The notes under the pieces: generated by a model | Databases searched by the model: none | Seen by the model: only the letters and a program-made list of their open reading frames with translations | What the model was told of the DNA's origin: nothing | Part shown: positions 18,206 through 26,946 of the stretch, in pieces | Position numbering within the stretch: position 1 is the first letter of the stretch | Layout: each line of letters begins with the position of its first letter | DNA from: Caulobacter sp. UNC358MFTsu5.1 | Lineage (GTDB): Bacteria; Pseudomonadota; Alphaproteobacteria; Caulobacterales; Caulobacteraceae | Assembly: GCF_000712075.1 (NCBI RefSeq) | Contig: NZ_JONW01000013.1 | Coordinates: 1 to 64,000, forward strand | Direction: 5' to 3' | Length of the DNA stretch: 64,000 bases | Position numbers and translations under genes: made by a program

Positions 18206-18206
18206 G

Positions 18207-19010
18207 TCACCGCCCCTTGAACGCCGCCGGGCGCTTCTGGAGGAAGGCGCTGACGCCTTCGATGAAGTCGTCGGTCTTGCCGGCGTGCTTCTGGGCGTGG
18301 CGCTCGGCGTTCAGCTGGCCCACCCAGTCGGCGTCGAGACTGTTCCAGACCAGCTTGCGGATCGCCGACAGGGCGGCCGGGCCGGCGGCCAGCTCCTTGG
18401 CGATGGCCGTGGCGGTCGGCATCAGTTCGGCGTCGGGGACGCAGCGGTTGATCAGGCCCCAGGACAGGGCCGTGGCGGCCGGGATCTTGTCGCCCAGCAG
18501 CATCATCTCCATGGCCCGCGCCTTGCCGACGAGGCGCGGCAGCAGATAGGTCGAGCCGCCGTCCGGCACCAGGCCGATGCGACGGAAGGCCTGGAGGAAA
18601 TAGGCGCTCTCGGCGGCCACCACGATGTCGCCCAGCAGGGCGATCGAGCAGCCGACGCCGGCCGCTGGGCCGTTGATCGCCGTGACGATCGGCAGGGGGA
18701 AGTCGCGCAGCAGGCTGACCAGCGGGTTGTAGGTGCTTTCCAGGGCCGAGCCGGCGTCGGGCTTGCCGTCGACGTCGGCCTCGCGGCCCGCCGCGCCGCC
18801 GCCCGACAAGTTGGCGCCCGAGCAGAAGCCGCGGCCTTCGCCGGTCAGGATCACGGCGCGCGCCTCGACCTTGCCGGCGGCGATCGAGCCGAAGGCGTGG
18901 GCCAGTTCGCGGGCCATTTCCAGGCTGGCGGCGTTCAGGGTGGACGGATCGGCGAGGGTGACGACGGCCAGGCCGTCGGCGGCTTCCAGCCGGATCTTCT
19001 CGTAGGTCAT
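18207..19010 (-). CDS. Enoyl-CoA hydratase/isomerase family protein
   Basis: A 267-residue crotonase-fold enzyme. The N-terminal half shows RAVILTGEGRGFCSGANL, one half of the CoA-binding oxyanion hole. The second is NGPAAGVGCSIALLGDIVVA, followed by RIGLVPDGGSTYLLPRLVG. In the latter the usual hydratase Glu is replaced by Asp, a pattern seen in PaaG/PaaB-like isomerases. A role in fatty-acid or aromatic acyl-CoA degradation is likely, but the substrate is open. It stands alone, converging on the lipA operon with a palindromic repeat between them. The upstream GGAGGA gives a good ribosome-binding site for the ATG at 19010. Confidence 0.9.
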   Translation of the reverse strand: MTYEKIRLEAADGLAVVTLADPSTLNAASLEMARELAHAFGSIAAGKVEARAVILTGEGRGFCSGANLSGGGAAGREADVDGKPDAGSALESTYNPLVSLLRDFPLPIVTAINGPAAGVGCSIALLGDIVVAAESAYFLQAFRRIGLVPDGGSTYLLPRLVGKARAMEMMLLGDKIPAATALSWGLINRCVPDAELMPTATAIAKELAAGPAALSAIRKLVWNSLDADWVGQLNAERHAQKHAGKTDDFIEGVSAFLQKRPAAFKGR

Positions 19011-19111
19011 GGCGTCCTCCCAAGGCTCGTCGTTGTCGCCTGGAGTCTAGGCGCGACTAACCTTGGGGAAGACCAGAAAAATCTGAGACGCCCCGTTCAG
19101 GGCGCTCGCGA

Positions 19112-20173
19112 CTAGGCCGCGTTGGCCGAGTCCGGCTTGCTCTCGGCGGCGGTGACGCGGTTGCGGCCGCCGCGCTTGGAGGTGTAGAGCGCCGCGTCGG
19201 CCCGTTCCATGACCGAGTGGCCGGTCTCGCCCGGACGACGCTCGGCGAAGCCCGACGAGATGGTGATCGCGCCCAGGTCCTCGTTGGTCGAGCGGCGCTT
19301 GAGCATGCGCGACGACACCTCGACGCGGATCTCCTCCAGGGTGCCGGCGACCATGGCGGCCGACTCGCGCGGGAAGATCATCGCGAACTCCTCGCCGCCG
19401 TAGCGGGCGGCGAAGCGGGGCGGGGCGGCGACGCGGCCGATGACGCTGGCGACGTAGCGGATGACCTGGTCGCCGGTCTGGTGGCCCCAGGTGTCGTTGA
19501 AGCCCTTGAAGTGGTCGATGTCGAGCACGGCCAGGCAGATGGTGGTGCCGGCCTCGTCGGCCTCGCTGCAGGCGCGGTCCAGCTCTTCGTCGAAGGCCTT
19601 GCGGTTGGCCAGGTTGGTCAGGCCGTCGGTGGTGGCGTCGCGGCGGACCTGTTCCAGGTGCTCGCGCAGGCGGTCGACCTCGGCGGTGGACTCCGCCAGG
19701 CGGGTCTCCAGCGACTTGTTTTCCTTCTGGACGCGGCGGGTGGCGTCGGCCAGGCCGCTGACGACGGCCTTCAGCTTGCCCACGTCCTGCGAGGCGTCCA
19801 GCTCCTTGGCCGCGCCGTTCAGGGTCTTGCCGTAGGCGGCGTTGCTCTTCTGGGCGTCCTGGATGGCCTTGGAGACCGATTCCAGTTCCTTGCTCAGCAG
19901 GTCGCCGGCGTCGCGGATCTGTTCGTTCAGCTTGGCCTTGGGCAGGTAGGTGGCGGCCAGCTCCTCGCTGAGCAGCTCGGTCAGCGGCTCGCCCAGCGAG
20001 ATAAGGCGGGTCAGCTCGCGGGCCAGGGCGCCGTCCGGATCGGCGACGAAGTGGGTCCACAGCTCGAAGTTCAGGGCGGTCGGCCACACCTGATGGCGCT
20101 CCATCAGTCCCAGCGCCCGGCCGGCGATCTTATAGGCCTCAGGGCCGCGCAGCGTGGTTTCGACGTCCGACAT
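19112..20173 (-). CDS. GGDEF-domain diguanylate cyclase
   Basis: The 353-residue protein has an N-terminal helical region, a predicted coiled coil (about 85-180) and a C-terminal GGDEF domain. The active-site loop is RYGGEEFAM at 258-266, and the Mg/substrate motif DIDHFKGFND starts at 218. These residues support cyclic di-GMP synthesis. The product-inhibition I-site (RxxD just before GGEEF) reads RFAA, so allosteric feedback through that site is probably absent. There is no membrane segment, so it should be cytosolic, with dimerisation through the coiled coil as in DgcB-like enzymes. It is divergent from the aldehyde dehydrogenase. Confidence 0.93.
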   Translation of the reverse strand: MSDVETTLRGPEAYKIAGRALGLMERHQVWPTALNFELWTHFVADPDGALARELTRLISLGEPLTELLSEELAATYLPKAKLNEQIRDAGDLLSKELESVSKAIQDAQKSNAAYGKTLNGAAKELDASQDVGKLKAVVSGLADATRRVQKENKSLETRLAESTAEVDRLREHLEQVRRDATTDGLTNLANRKAFDEELDRACSEADEAGTTICLAVLDIDHFKGFNDTWGHQTGDQVIRYVASVIGRVAAPPRFAARYGGEEFAMIFPRESAAMVAGTLEEIRVEVSSRMLKRRSTNEDLGAITISSGFAERRPGETGHSVMERADAALYTSKRGGRNRVTAAESKPDSANAA

Positions 20174-20348
20174 TTCCAGTCCCCCAACAGCGCCGCATCG
20201 CCCGGATGCGCGCTTGGAGCTCCAATCTAGGCCGAAGAGTTCAAACGAGCCGTTAAGAACGAACGACGTTCACTTGCGTGATCCCTCCGTCCCGAGCATT
20301 GTGAACGGTGATAAGATGAGCCTGCAGGCCGCTGGGAGGAACCTGACC

Positions 20349-21806
20349 GTGAACGCGCCCGCCAACCTCAACCTGGAATCGGCGAAAGCCGCGATGTCTC
20401 GAATCCTCGAGGCGCAGAAGGCCGCGCACCTGCGACAAGGCGCCCCGACGGCCGAGCGGCGCATCGAATGGCTGGACCGCTGCATCGGCCTGCTGGTCGA
20501 TCACCAGGCCGAGATCGCCGACGCCCTGAACGCCGATTTCGGCGCGCGCTCGAAGGACGCCACGGGCCTGACCGACATCGCCGGCTCGATCGGTCCGCTC
20601 AAGTTCGCCAAGGAGAACCTGGCCAAGTGGATGCGCCCCGAGAAGCGCAAGACCACCCCGGCGATCCTGGGTCTGTTCGGGGCCAAGGCCGAGGTCCAGT
20701 ACCAGCCCAAGGGCGTGGTCGGGGTGATCAGCCCCTGGAACTTCCCGGTCAACCTGACCTTCGCGCCGCTGGCCGGGGTGCTGGCGGCCGGCAACCGGGC
20801 GATGATCAAGCCGTCCGAATTCACGCCGGTCACGTCCGAGCTGATGAAGACCATGTTCGCCAAGGTCTTCTCCGAGGAGGAGATCGCGGTGATCACCGGC
20901 GGCCCGGAAGTCGGCCAGGCCTTCACCAGCCTGCCGTTCGACCACCTGGTCTTCACCGGCGCGACCTCGGTGGCGCGCCATGTGATGCGGGCCGCGGCCG
21001 AGAACCTGGTGCCGGTCACCCTGGAACTGGGCGGCAAGAGCCCGGTGATCCTGTCGCGCGGCGCCGACATGGCCACGGCGGCGGCGCGGATCATGAACGG
21101 CAAGACCCTGAACGCCGGCCAGATCTGCCTGGCGCCCGACTACGTGCTGGCCCCGGCCGACCAGGTCGACGCCTTCGTGGCCGAGGCCAAGGCCGCGGTG
21201 GCCAGAACCTTCCCGACCATCAAGGACAATCCCGACTACACCGCCGTGGTCGCCCAGCGTCACTACGACCGGATCAAGGGCCATGTGGACGACGCCCGGG
21301 CCAAGGGCGCCAGGATCGTCGAGATCAATCCGGCCGGCGAGGACTTCAGCCAGCAGGAGCACCGCAAGATCCCGCCGACCCTGATCCTGGACCCGACCGA
21401 CGACATGACGGTGATGCAGGACGAGATCTTCGGTCCGGTGCTGCCGGTGAAGACCTACGGCAAGGTCGAGGAGGCGGTGGACTACATCAACGGCCGCGAC
21501 CGGCCGCTGGGGCTCTACTGGTTCGGGACCGACACCGCCGAGCGGGACATGGTGCTGAACCGCACGACCAGCGGCGGGGTGACGGTCAACGACGTGATCT
21601 TCCACGTCGCCCAGGAGGACCTGCCGTTCGGCGGCGTCGGCCCGGCGGGCATGGGCAGCTACCATGGCCGCGACGGCTTCCTGGAGTTCAGCCACAAGAA
21701 GGCGGTGTTCACCCAGCTGAAGAAGGACATCGCCCCGATGCTGGCCCTGCGCCCGCCGTACGGGGAGGGGATCCGGAAGTACCTGGCGGGGCAGATCAAG
21801 AAGTAG
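20349..21806 (+). CDS. Aldehyde dehydrogenase (coniferyl-aldehyde dehydrogenase type)
   Basis: A 485-residue NAD(P)-dependent aldehyde dehydrogenase. Visible motifs are the cofactor loop VVGVISPWNFPVNLTFAPL, the general base in VTLELGGKSPVI and the catalytic Cys in NAGQICLAPDYVLAP. The AGQICLAPDY form and C-terminal GGVTVNDVIFHVAQEDLPFGG fit the coniferyl/alkanal branch used for aromatic or aliphatic aldehydes. I chose GTG at 20349 because a strong GGGAGGA lies 8 bp before it. An in-frame ATG at 20316 would add 11 residues without a clear ribosome-binding site. Confidence 0.9.
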   Translation: MNAPANLNLESAKAAMSRILEAQKAAHLRQGAPTAERRIEWLDRCIGLLVDHQAEIADALNADFGARSKDATGLTDIAGSIGPLKFAKENLAKWMRPEKRKTTPAILGLFGAKAEVQYQPKGVVGVISPWNFPVNLTFAPLAGVLAAGNRAMIKPSEFTPVTSELMKTMFAKVFSEEEIAVITGGPEVGQAFTSLPFDHLVFTGATSVARHVMRAAAENLVPVTLELGGKSPVILSRGADMATAAARIMNGKTLNAGQICLAPDYVLAPADQVDAFVAEAKAAVARTFPTIKDNPDYTAVVAQRHYDRIKGHVDDARAKGARIVEINPAGEDFSQQEHRKIPPTLILDPTDDMTVMQDEIFGPVLPVKTYGKVEEAVDYINGRDRPLGLYWFGTDTAERDMVLNRTTSGGVTVNDVIFHVAQEDLPFGGVGPAGMGSYHGRDGFLEFSHKKAVFTQLKKDIAPMLALRPPYGEGIRKYLAGQIKK

Positions 21807-21840
21807 GGGCTTTCCAAGGTCTTTCCTCAAGGCTTCGGTC

Positions 21841-21918
21841 GGGGACATGCCCTTGCGGCGTGTCCCCATCAGCCTCCACGGCGCCAGGACTTGGGGACAT
21901 GCGCGAGCGCATGTCCCC
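21841..21918. repeat. Short palindromic intergenic repeat, copy C
   Basis: A two-armed palindromic element of the same family as 338-414. It starts with GGGGACATGCCC and ends with GCATGTCCCC. It abuts the long repeat L2, just as copy A abuts L1 in the opposite orientation, so A+L1 and C+L2 are two inverted copies of one composite unit. Confidence 0.82.
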
Positions 21919-22267
21919 GGCCGGGGAGCCCGGCGGGTGGTGGGAAGGGTGCGAAGCGCCCGGGCCTCGCCCGGAGTAGCTTTGATGTTGATACCGTTTC
22001 GACGAAGTCAGAGCGCTTCGCGTGGAGCCGTTATCCGGAAGCCTTCGGGGCGCCGATTTTTAACCGGCTCCGATGGAGGCCCCCGACGGGCGGAAGGTTG
22101 GCGCCTTCCGGACCGCCTGGGCGATTTCAGCCCAGGCCTGACGACTTGATCCGCCTACCCCGAGCGCCGAAGCTTCGTCGCGGCTAGGGCGAACCTGCTC
22201 CAACTCCAACCCAGGGCGTCCCCGAGGAGACACGACGGACAAAGCCTTCCCGCTCGTCCACCCCTGA
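21919..22267. repeat. Long intergenic repeat, copy L2 (inverted relative to 1-337)
   Basis: The sequence from 21919 to about 22140 is closely similar to the reverse complement of 119-337. Beyond this the match weakens, but a block near 22247-22267 again matches the start of L1. The hairpin at 22092-22109 (GGAAGG/CCTTCC) replaces the GGGGTGC/GCACCCC stem of L1 while pairing is kept. The hairpin at 22116-22136 (CCTGGGC/GCCCAGG) is unchanged. The short open frames here have no ribosome-binding site or family features, so I treat the region as non-coding. Confidence 0.75.
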
Positions 22268-22424
22268 AAGCCGTTCGGTCGCCGGCCGGACGCCCTTCCC
22301 ATGCCTTCAGGTGACATCAGGATACGGGCGCCTGGAAGGGTGAGCATAAGTTTGGTCGAAAAAACTTAGCGCATTGAAATCGCTGAGCTTCATCCGCTAT
22401 CCGCCGAGCGTAAGTCGCTCAGCC

Positions 22425-22501
22425 GGGGACATGCCCTTGGGCGTGTCCCCATCGGCATCCGCGGAGCCAGGTCTTGGGGACACGCCCAAGGGCATGTCCC
22501 C
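22425..22501. repeat. Short palindromic intergenic repeat, copy D
   Basis: This is the most symmetric family member. The left arm, bounded by GGGGACATGCCC and GCGTGTCCCC, is the exact reverse complement of the right arm (26 bp each). It lies 57 bp upstream of the GT61 gene and is not joined to a long repeat. Confidence 0.82.
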
Positions 22502-22558
22502 GGCTGCGACGGCCCCCCCCGGATTGCCTCGCATCGATTCCCGTGATCGAAGGCCGCT

Positions 22559-23713
22559 ATGGGCAAGCCTACGCCGCTCCGGATCGTCGATGAGGTCAAC
22601 GTCCTGCCGGCGGTGAACGCCGAGGTCTTCGCGCGGGAAGCCGCGGAGGCCGGCGGGCCGGCGAGGCTGGACCTGCCCGAAGGGGAAGGCGCGGCGGCCG
22701 AGGCCTTCGCCCTGGGCGGGGCGGCGCTGGCCGCCTGGCCGTTCGAGCACCGCCCGCCGTCCGCGCGGCCGACCGCGTTGTGCCTGACCCGCGACGTCCT
22801 CCACCTGCCGGGCTTCGGCGCGATCCTGTCGCCCGACGGCGCGGTCCTGAGGGCCTCGGCGGGCGAGGCGGTGGAGCGTTGGCCGGACCTCTCCGGCCTG
22901 CCGGGCGCGGAGGTCGTGGACGGCGTCACGCGCCTGACGCTTCCCGACGCGATCCCCACGCTCGACCGCGCGTCGGTGTTCCAGGCCTGGGGCGGCAACT
23001 TCAACTACGGGCACTTCGTGCTCGACTGCCTGCCGTCGCTGGTGGCCCTCGACGAGCAGGGGCTGCTGGCGCGCTATCCGCCGATCGCGCCGCCCCTGGC
23101 CGCCTGGCAGCGCGACCTGGTCGCCATGGCCGTGGGGCGGCCGGTGCGGGAGGTGAAGGCCAAGGTCGTCCGGATCGCCGCCGCCGCCCACGCCACCAGC
23201 ATGGACCACTATCTGCACGGTCCCGGCGACCTGCTGGCGCGCACGCGGGCGCGAATCCTGGCGGCGGCGCCCAAGCCCCGGACCAGCGGCCGCAGGCTCT
23301 ACTTCTCGCGCCGCTGGCACTCGATGCGGGTGATGGTCAACGAGACGGCGCTGGAGACGGCGTTGCGGGCGCGGGGCTTCGAGATCGTCAGGCCCGAACG
23401 CCTGAGCGCGGCGGAGCAGGTCCGGATGGCGCAGGAGGCGGGGATCATCGTCGGACCGACCGGCGCGGCCATGACCAACGCCCTGTTCGCGCCGGCCGGG
23501 GCCACGATCGTCGAGATCCAGCCCCGGAACTTCACCAGCCAGTGGGTGTGGGCGGCCGCCCGCCAGGCGGGCGTGGAATGGCGCGGCTATGTCTGCGCCT
23601 CGCCCGTCGATCCCGGCGCGGTGGCGTGGCGTCATCGCCTCCGCCGCGGGTTCCGCTTCGGCTACGAGGTCCCGCTGGACGACTTCCTGGCCTTCGTCGA
23701 CGCGGCGCTCTGA
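22559..23713 (+). CDS. Glycosyltransferase family 61 protein
   Basis: This 384-residue cytosolic protein shows the two landmarks of GT61 (DUF563) enzymes. The first is NFNYGHFVLDCLPSLVAL around residue 143-160. The second is VGPTGAAMTNALFAPAGATI, followed by VEIQPRNF, near 300-328. Such enzymes transfer sugars in capsule, exopolysaccharide or O-antigen assembly in bacteria. No other polysaccharide genes adjoin it. It sits alone after a cluster of repeats and ends at a strong terminator, which is common for isolated surface-glycan genes. Donor and acceptor are unknown. Confidence 0.82.
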   Translation: MGKPTPLRIVDEVNVLPAVNAEVFAREAAEAGGPARLDLPEGEGAAAEAFALGGAALAAWPFEHRPPSARPTALCLTRDVLHLPGFGAILSPDGAVLRASAGEAVERWPDLSGLPGAEVVDGVTRLTLPDAIPTLDRASVFQAWGGNFNYGHFVLDCLPSLVALDEQGLLARYPPIAPPLAAWQRDLVAMAVGRPVREVKAKVVRIAAAAHATSMDHYLHGPGDLLARTRARILAAAPKPRTSGRRLYFSRRWHSMRVMVNETALETALRARGFEIVRPERLSAAEQVRMAQEAGIIVGPTGAAMTNALFAPAGATIVEIQPRNFTSQWVWAAARQAGVEWRGYVCASPVDPGAVAWRHRLRRGFRFGYEVPLDDFLAFVDAAL

Positions 23714-23723
23714 CGACAAAAGA

Positions 23724-23757
23724 AAAGGGACGCACGAGCCTCGTGCGTCCCTTTCGA
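23724..23757. terminator. Bidirectional terminator between GT61 and the DEAD-box helicase gene
   Basis: A 14-bp stem (AAAGGGACGCACGA with TCGTGCGTCCCTTT) lies between two converging genes. It has an A run on one side and a T run on the other, so it can work in both directions. Confidence 0.85.
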
Positions 23758-23777
23758 CTCCAGGTCTTCCGTCGACC

Positions 23778-25595
23778 CTAGTCTTCGCTGTCGCTGACCG
23801 GGGCCAGGCGCGGCGGGGCGCGCATCAGGAAGGCCGGAACGTCGTTGCCGAAGCCCACCACGCGGCGGTCGTCGTCGTCCTCGCGGCCACGAACCGGCTG
23901 GACGCCGCGCACCGGCATCGGGGCGTTGGCGCGCGACGGGCGCTCGGCCGGGGCCGCTTCGGCGCGCGGCTGCTCGGTCCGCTCGGGGCGGCGATCGCGG
24001 TCGCGACCGCGTTCACGGCGGGCCGGGCGTTCGCCTTCGGTCCGTTCCGGCTGTTCGGCGGGAGCGGCCTCGACGACGGCGTCCTGTTCGACGCGCGGCT
24101 GGCGGCCGCGGTCGCGCGACGAGCCGCCGCGATCGCGACGGCTGCGCTCGGTCGGGGCGCGTTCGGCGGGAGCGGCTTCCTCGGCGGCCGGGGCCTGGGC
24201 CTCGACGGTCTCGACGGCGGCTTGCTCGCCACGCGGTTTGCGGCTGCGCGACGGACGCTTGGTCGGGGCTTCGCCCGGGGCCGAGGGGATCGGTTCGCCG
24301 GCGATGGCGGCTTCCAGATTGGCGGCCGCGACGTCGGACGGCACGGTCGGGGCGCGGTTACGATCGCGGTCGCGGCCACGCTCGCCGCCGCGCGAGCGGT
24401 CGCGATCCCGGCCGCCGCCGCGCTTGCTGTCGCCTTCGCGGCGCACGGTCACGGCGTTGGAATAGTCGAGGTCCAGCTTCTCTTCGGCCGGGGTCGAGCC
24501 GATCAGCTTGACCACCTTGTCGAAGCCCTTGTCGTCGGCCGGGGTGACCAGCATGTAGGTGATGCCGGTGCGGCCGGCGCGGCCCGTGCGGCCGATGCGG
24601 TGCACATAGTCGTCGGCGTGGTGCGGGACGTCGTAGTTGAAGACGTGGCTGACGGCCGGGATGTCCAGGCCGCGCGCGGCGACGTCGGAGGCCACCAGGA
24701 TCTTCAGCGAGCCGTCGCGGAAGGCCGCCAGGGTCTTCATGCGCTGGCTCTGGTCCAGGTCGCCGTGGATGGCGGCGGCGTCGAAGCCGTGGCTCTTCAG
24801 CGACTTGGCGACGATGTCGACTTCGGTCTTGCGGTTGCAGAACACGATGCCGGTCTCGATCTGGGCCTTCTCGATCAGGGCGCGCAGCGCCAGGCGCTTG
24901 GCCTTCGGATCGGAGGAGGGGACCTTGACCAGCAGCTGGGTGATGTTGGCGTTGGTCGTGGCCGGCTTGGCGACCTCGATCCGCACCGGATCCTTCAGGA
25001 ACTGCTTGGTGAGGCGCGTGATCTCCGGCGGCATGGTCGCCGAGAAGAACAGGGTCTGCTTCTTCGGCGGCGTCAGCTTGAAGATGCGCTCGATGTCCGG
25101 GATGAAGCCCATGTCCAGCATGCGGTCGGCTTCGTCGACGACCATGATCTGGACGCCGGTCATCAGCAGCTTGCCGCGTTCGAAGTGGTCGAGCAGGCGG
25201 CCCGGGGTGGCGATCAGCACGTCCACGCCGCGGTCCAGCTTCTTCTCCTGGTCGCCGAACGACACGCCGCCGATCAGCAGCGCCCACGAGAGCTTGGTGC
25301 CCTTGGCGTACTTCTCGAAGCTGGCGGCGACCTGGTCGGCCAGTTCGCGGGTCGGCGCGATGACCAGGGCGCGCGGCATGCGGGCCTTGGCGCGGCCCGA
25401 GGCCAGCTTGTCGACCATGGGCAGGGTGAAGGCGGCGGTCTTGCCGGTGCCCGTCTGGGCGATGCCCAGGACGTCTTGTCCGGCCAGGGCGACCGGGATC
25501 GCCTGGGCCTGGATCGGGGTGGCGGTGGTATAGCCGGTGTCGGCGACCGCTTGGAGGGTCGTGGGCGAAAGCCCGAGTTCGGAAAATTCTGTCAT
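23778..25595 (-). CDS. DEAD-box RNA helicase (RhlE-like)
   Basis: The 605-residue ATP-dependent RNA helicase begins with the Q-motif region (FSELGLSPTTLQAVADTGY). It contains AQTGTGKTAAF (Walker A), APTRELADQ, VDEADRMLDMGF (DEAD box), FSATMPPEI and the C-terminal domain motif YVHRIGRTGRAGR. After about residue 370 comes a roughly 230-residue disordered tail rich in Arg, Glu, Pro and Ala with many RDR-type clusters, typical of RhlE-like helicases that bind RNA through the tail. Likely roles are ribosome biogenesis or RNA decay. A GAAATGACAG leader gives the ATG at 25595, and no operon partner is visible. Confidence 0.93.
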   Translation of the reverse strand: MTEFSELGLSPTTLQAVADTGYTTATPIQAQAIPVALAGQDVLGIAQTGTGKTAAFTLPMVDKLASGRAKARMPRALVIAPTRELADQVAASFEKYAKGTKLSWALLIGGVSFGDQEKKLDRGVDVLIATPGRLLDHFERGKLLMTGVQIMVVDEADRMLDMGFIPDIERIFKLTPPKKQTLFFSATMPPEITRLTKQFLKDPVRIEVAKPATTNANITQLLVKVPSSDPKAKRLALRALIEKAQIETGIVFCNRKTEVDIVAKSLKSHGFDAAAIHGDLDQSQRMKTLAAFRDGSLKILVASDVAARGLDIPAVSHVFNYDVPHHADDYVHRIGRTGRAGRTGITYMLVTPADDKGFDKVVKLIGSTPAEEKLDLDYSNAVTVRREGDSKRGGGRDRDRSRGGERGRDRDRNRAPTVPSDVAAANLEAAIAGEPIPSAPGEAPTKRPSRSRKPRGEQAAVETVEAQAPAAEEAAPAERAPTERSRRDRGGSSRDRGRQPRVEQDAVVEAAPAEQPERTEGERPARRERGRDRDRRPERTEQPRAEAAPAERPSRANAPMPVRGVQPVRGREDDDDRRVVGFGNDVPAFLMRAPPRLAPVSDSED

Positions 25596-25703
25596 TTCAC
25601 GCTGGTCTGAAGTCCGGAGCCACCCGTGTTTGGGCGAACGGGTGGCGCGGATTCGCCAAGCCTGCTCCGAAGCTGGGGATAAATAGGCTTTGGCCAGCCA
25701 AAG

Positions 25704-26909
25704 TCAATGTCCGGCGACGTCCGCCGCCAGGGCCGCGCTCAGGTCGCCGCTGGGCGCAACCGCAACGCCGGCAAGGCCCAGCCACGCGGCCATGAGCCGC
25801 AGCTCGGTCGCCAGGAGGGCGACGGTCTCGGCGTTCGCCTCCGGTTCGCGATGGGCCGACAGCACCCGCAGCAGGCCCGCCTTGCGGTCGGCCTTCAGAT
25901 CGACCCGCGCCGTGATCGCCTCGCCCTGCAGGAACGGCAGCACGTAGTAGCCGTGGGTGCGCTTGTGTGCCGGGGTGTAGATCTCCAGCCGGATGCGGAC
26001 GTCGAACAGGCGCTCGGCCCGCTCGCGGAACCAGATCAGGTTGTCGAACGGCGAGAGCAGGGCGCTGGCCTTCACGCCGCGCGGCCGCTTGGCGTCGGGC
26101 GCCAGATAGGCCGGCTGGTCCCAGCCCCGGACCTCGACCGGGACCAGGTCGCCGGCCTCGACCAGTTCGGCCACGCCGCGCCGGGCGTCGGCCAGGCCCA
26201 TGCGGAAATAGTCGCGCAGGTCGCGTTCGGTGGCCACGCCCATGGCGCGGGCGGCCCGGCGCAGCAGGACGCGGTGGGCCTCGGCGCGGGACGGGGTCGG
26301 CGCCGACCAGATCGCCTTGGGCAGGACTTCCTCGGGCAGGCCATAGACCCGCTCGAAGGTCCCGCGCCGCGTGGCGGTGGTCAGCTCGCCGGCCCAGAAC
26401 AGGCATTCGGTGGCCCGCTTGGCCTCGCTCCAGCCCCACCAGCCGGCCTGGCCGCGCTCGCCCAGGCCCAGCTCGCCGGCCGACAGCGGGCCGCGCTCGT
26501 GGATGGCCGCCAGGGCCTTGTCGATGAACGGCCGGTGGCTCGCCAGGAACTTGGCGACATTGCCCCAGACCCCGACGCCCTGGCGCGCGTCCTCCATGCG
26601 CCAGCGCAGCAGGGGCTGCAGGTCCAGCGGCATCAGCGAGGCCTCGTGGCCCCAGTATTCGAACAGCGCCGGCTTGCGGCCCCAGGCCAGGTCCTCCAGC
26701 AGCGGGCGCGGATAGGCGCCCAGGCGCGAGAACAGCGGCAGGTAGTGCGAGCGCGAGACGACGTTGACGCTGTCGATCTGCAGCAGGGCCAGCCGCTGGA
26801 TCGTGGTGATCAGATGCCGTCGGGTCGGGGCGGCGGGGCGCTTGTCGGCGAACCCCTGGGCGGCCAGGGCGATGCGGCGGGCTTGCTTGTGCGACAGGGT
26901 CTCGACCAT
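25704..26909 (-). CDS. Winged-helix protein of the YcaQ/HTH_42 family
   Basis: A 401-residue protein with a wHTH-like N-terminus (LSHKQARRIALAAQGFADKR, then LALLQIDSVNVVSRSHYLPLF) and the motif YWGHEASLMPLD. These are typical of the COG3214 family, which includes the E. coli DNA interstrand-crosslink glycosylase YcaQ. The family's QxD-type catalytic region is represented by LLQIDSVN. The probable start is the ATG at 26909. The open frame continues 25 codons upstream, but that segment is not family-like. It may repair alkylation or crosslink damage. The neighbouring halogenase gene lies 37 bp upstream in the same direction. Confidence 0.85.
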   Translation of the reverse strand: MVETLSHKQARRIALAAQGFADKRPAAPTRRHLITTIQRLALLQIDSVNVVSRSHYLPLFSRLGAYPRPLLEDLAWGRKPALFEYWGHEASLMPLDLQPLLRWRMEDARQGVGVWGNVAKFLASHRPFIDKALAAIHERGPLSAGELGLGERGQAGWWGWSEAKRATECLFWAGELTTATRRGTFERVYGLPEEVLPKAIWSAPTPSRAEAHRVLLRRAARAMGVATERDLRDYFRMGLADARRGVAELVEAGDLVPVEVRGWDQPAYLAPDAKRPRGVKASALLSPFDNLIWFRERAERLFDVRIRLEIYTPAHKRTHGYYVLPFLQGEAITARVDLKADRKAGLLRVLSAHREPEANAETVALLATELRLMAAWLGLAGVAVAPSGDLSAALAADVAGH

Positions 26910-26946
26910 GCCCCCGAGTGAGCATGGCCGGGCGGCCGGTGACAAG

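Noticed and set aside
23589..25610. 673-codon frame opposite the DEAD-box helicase gene
   Set aside because: It is opposite a gene with all helicase motifs and has no recognisable domain.
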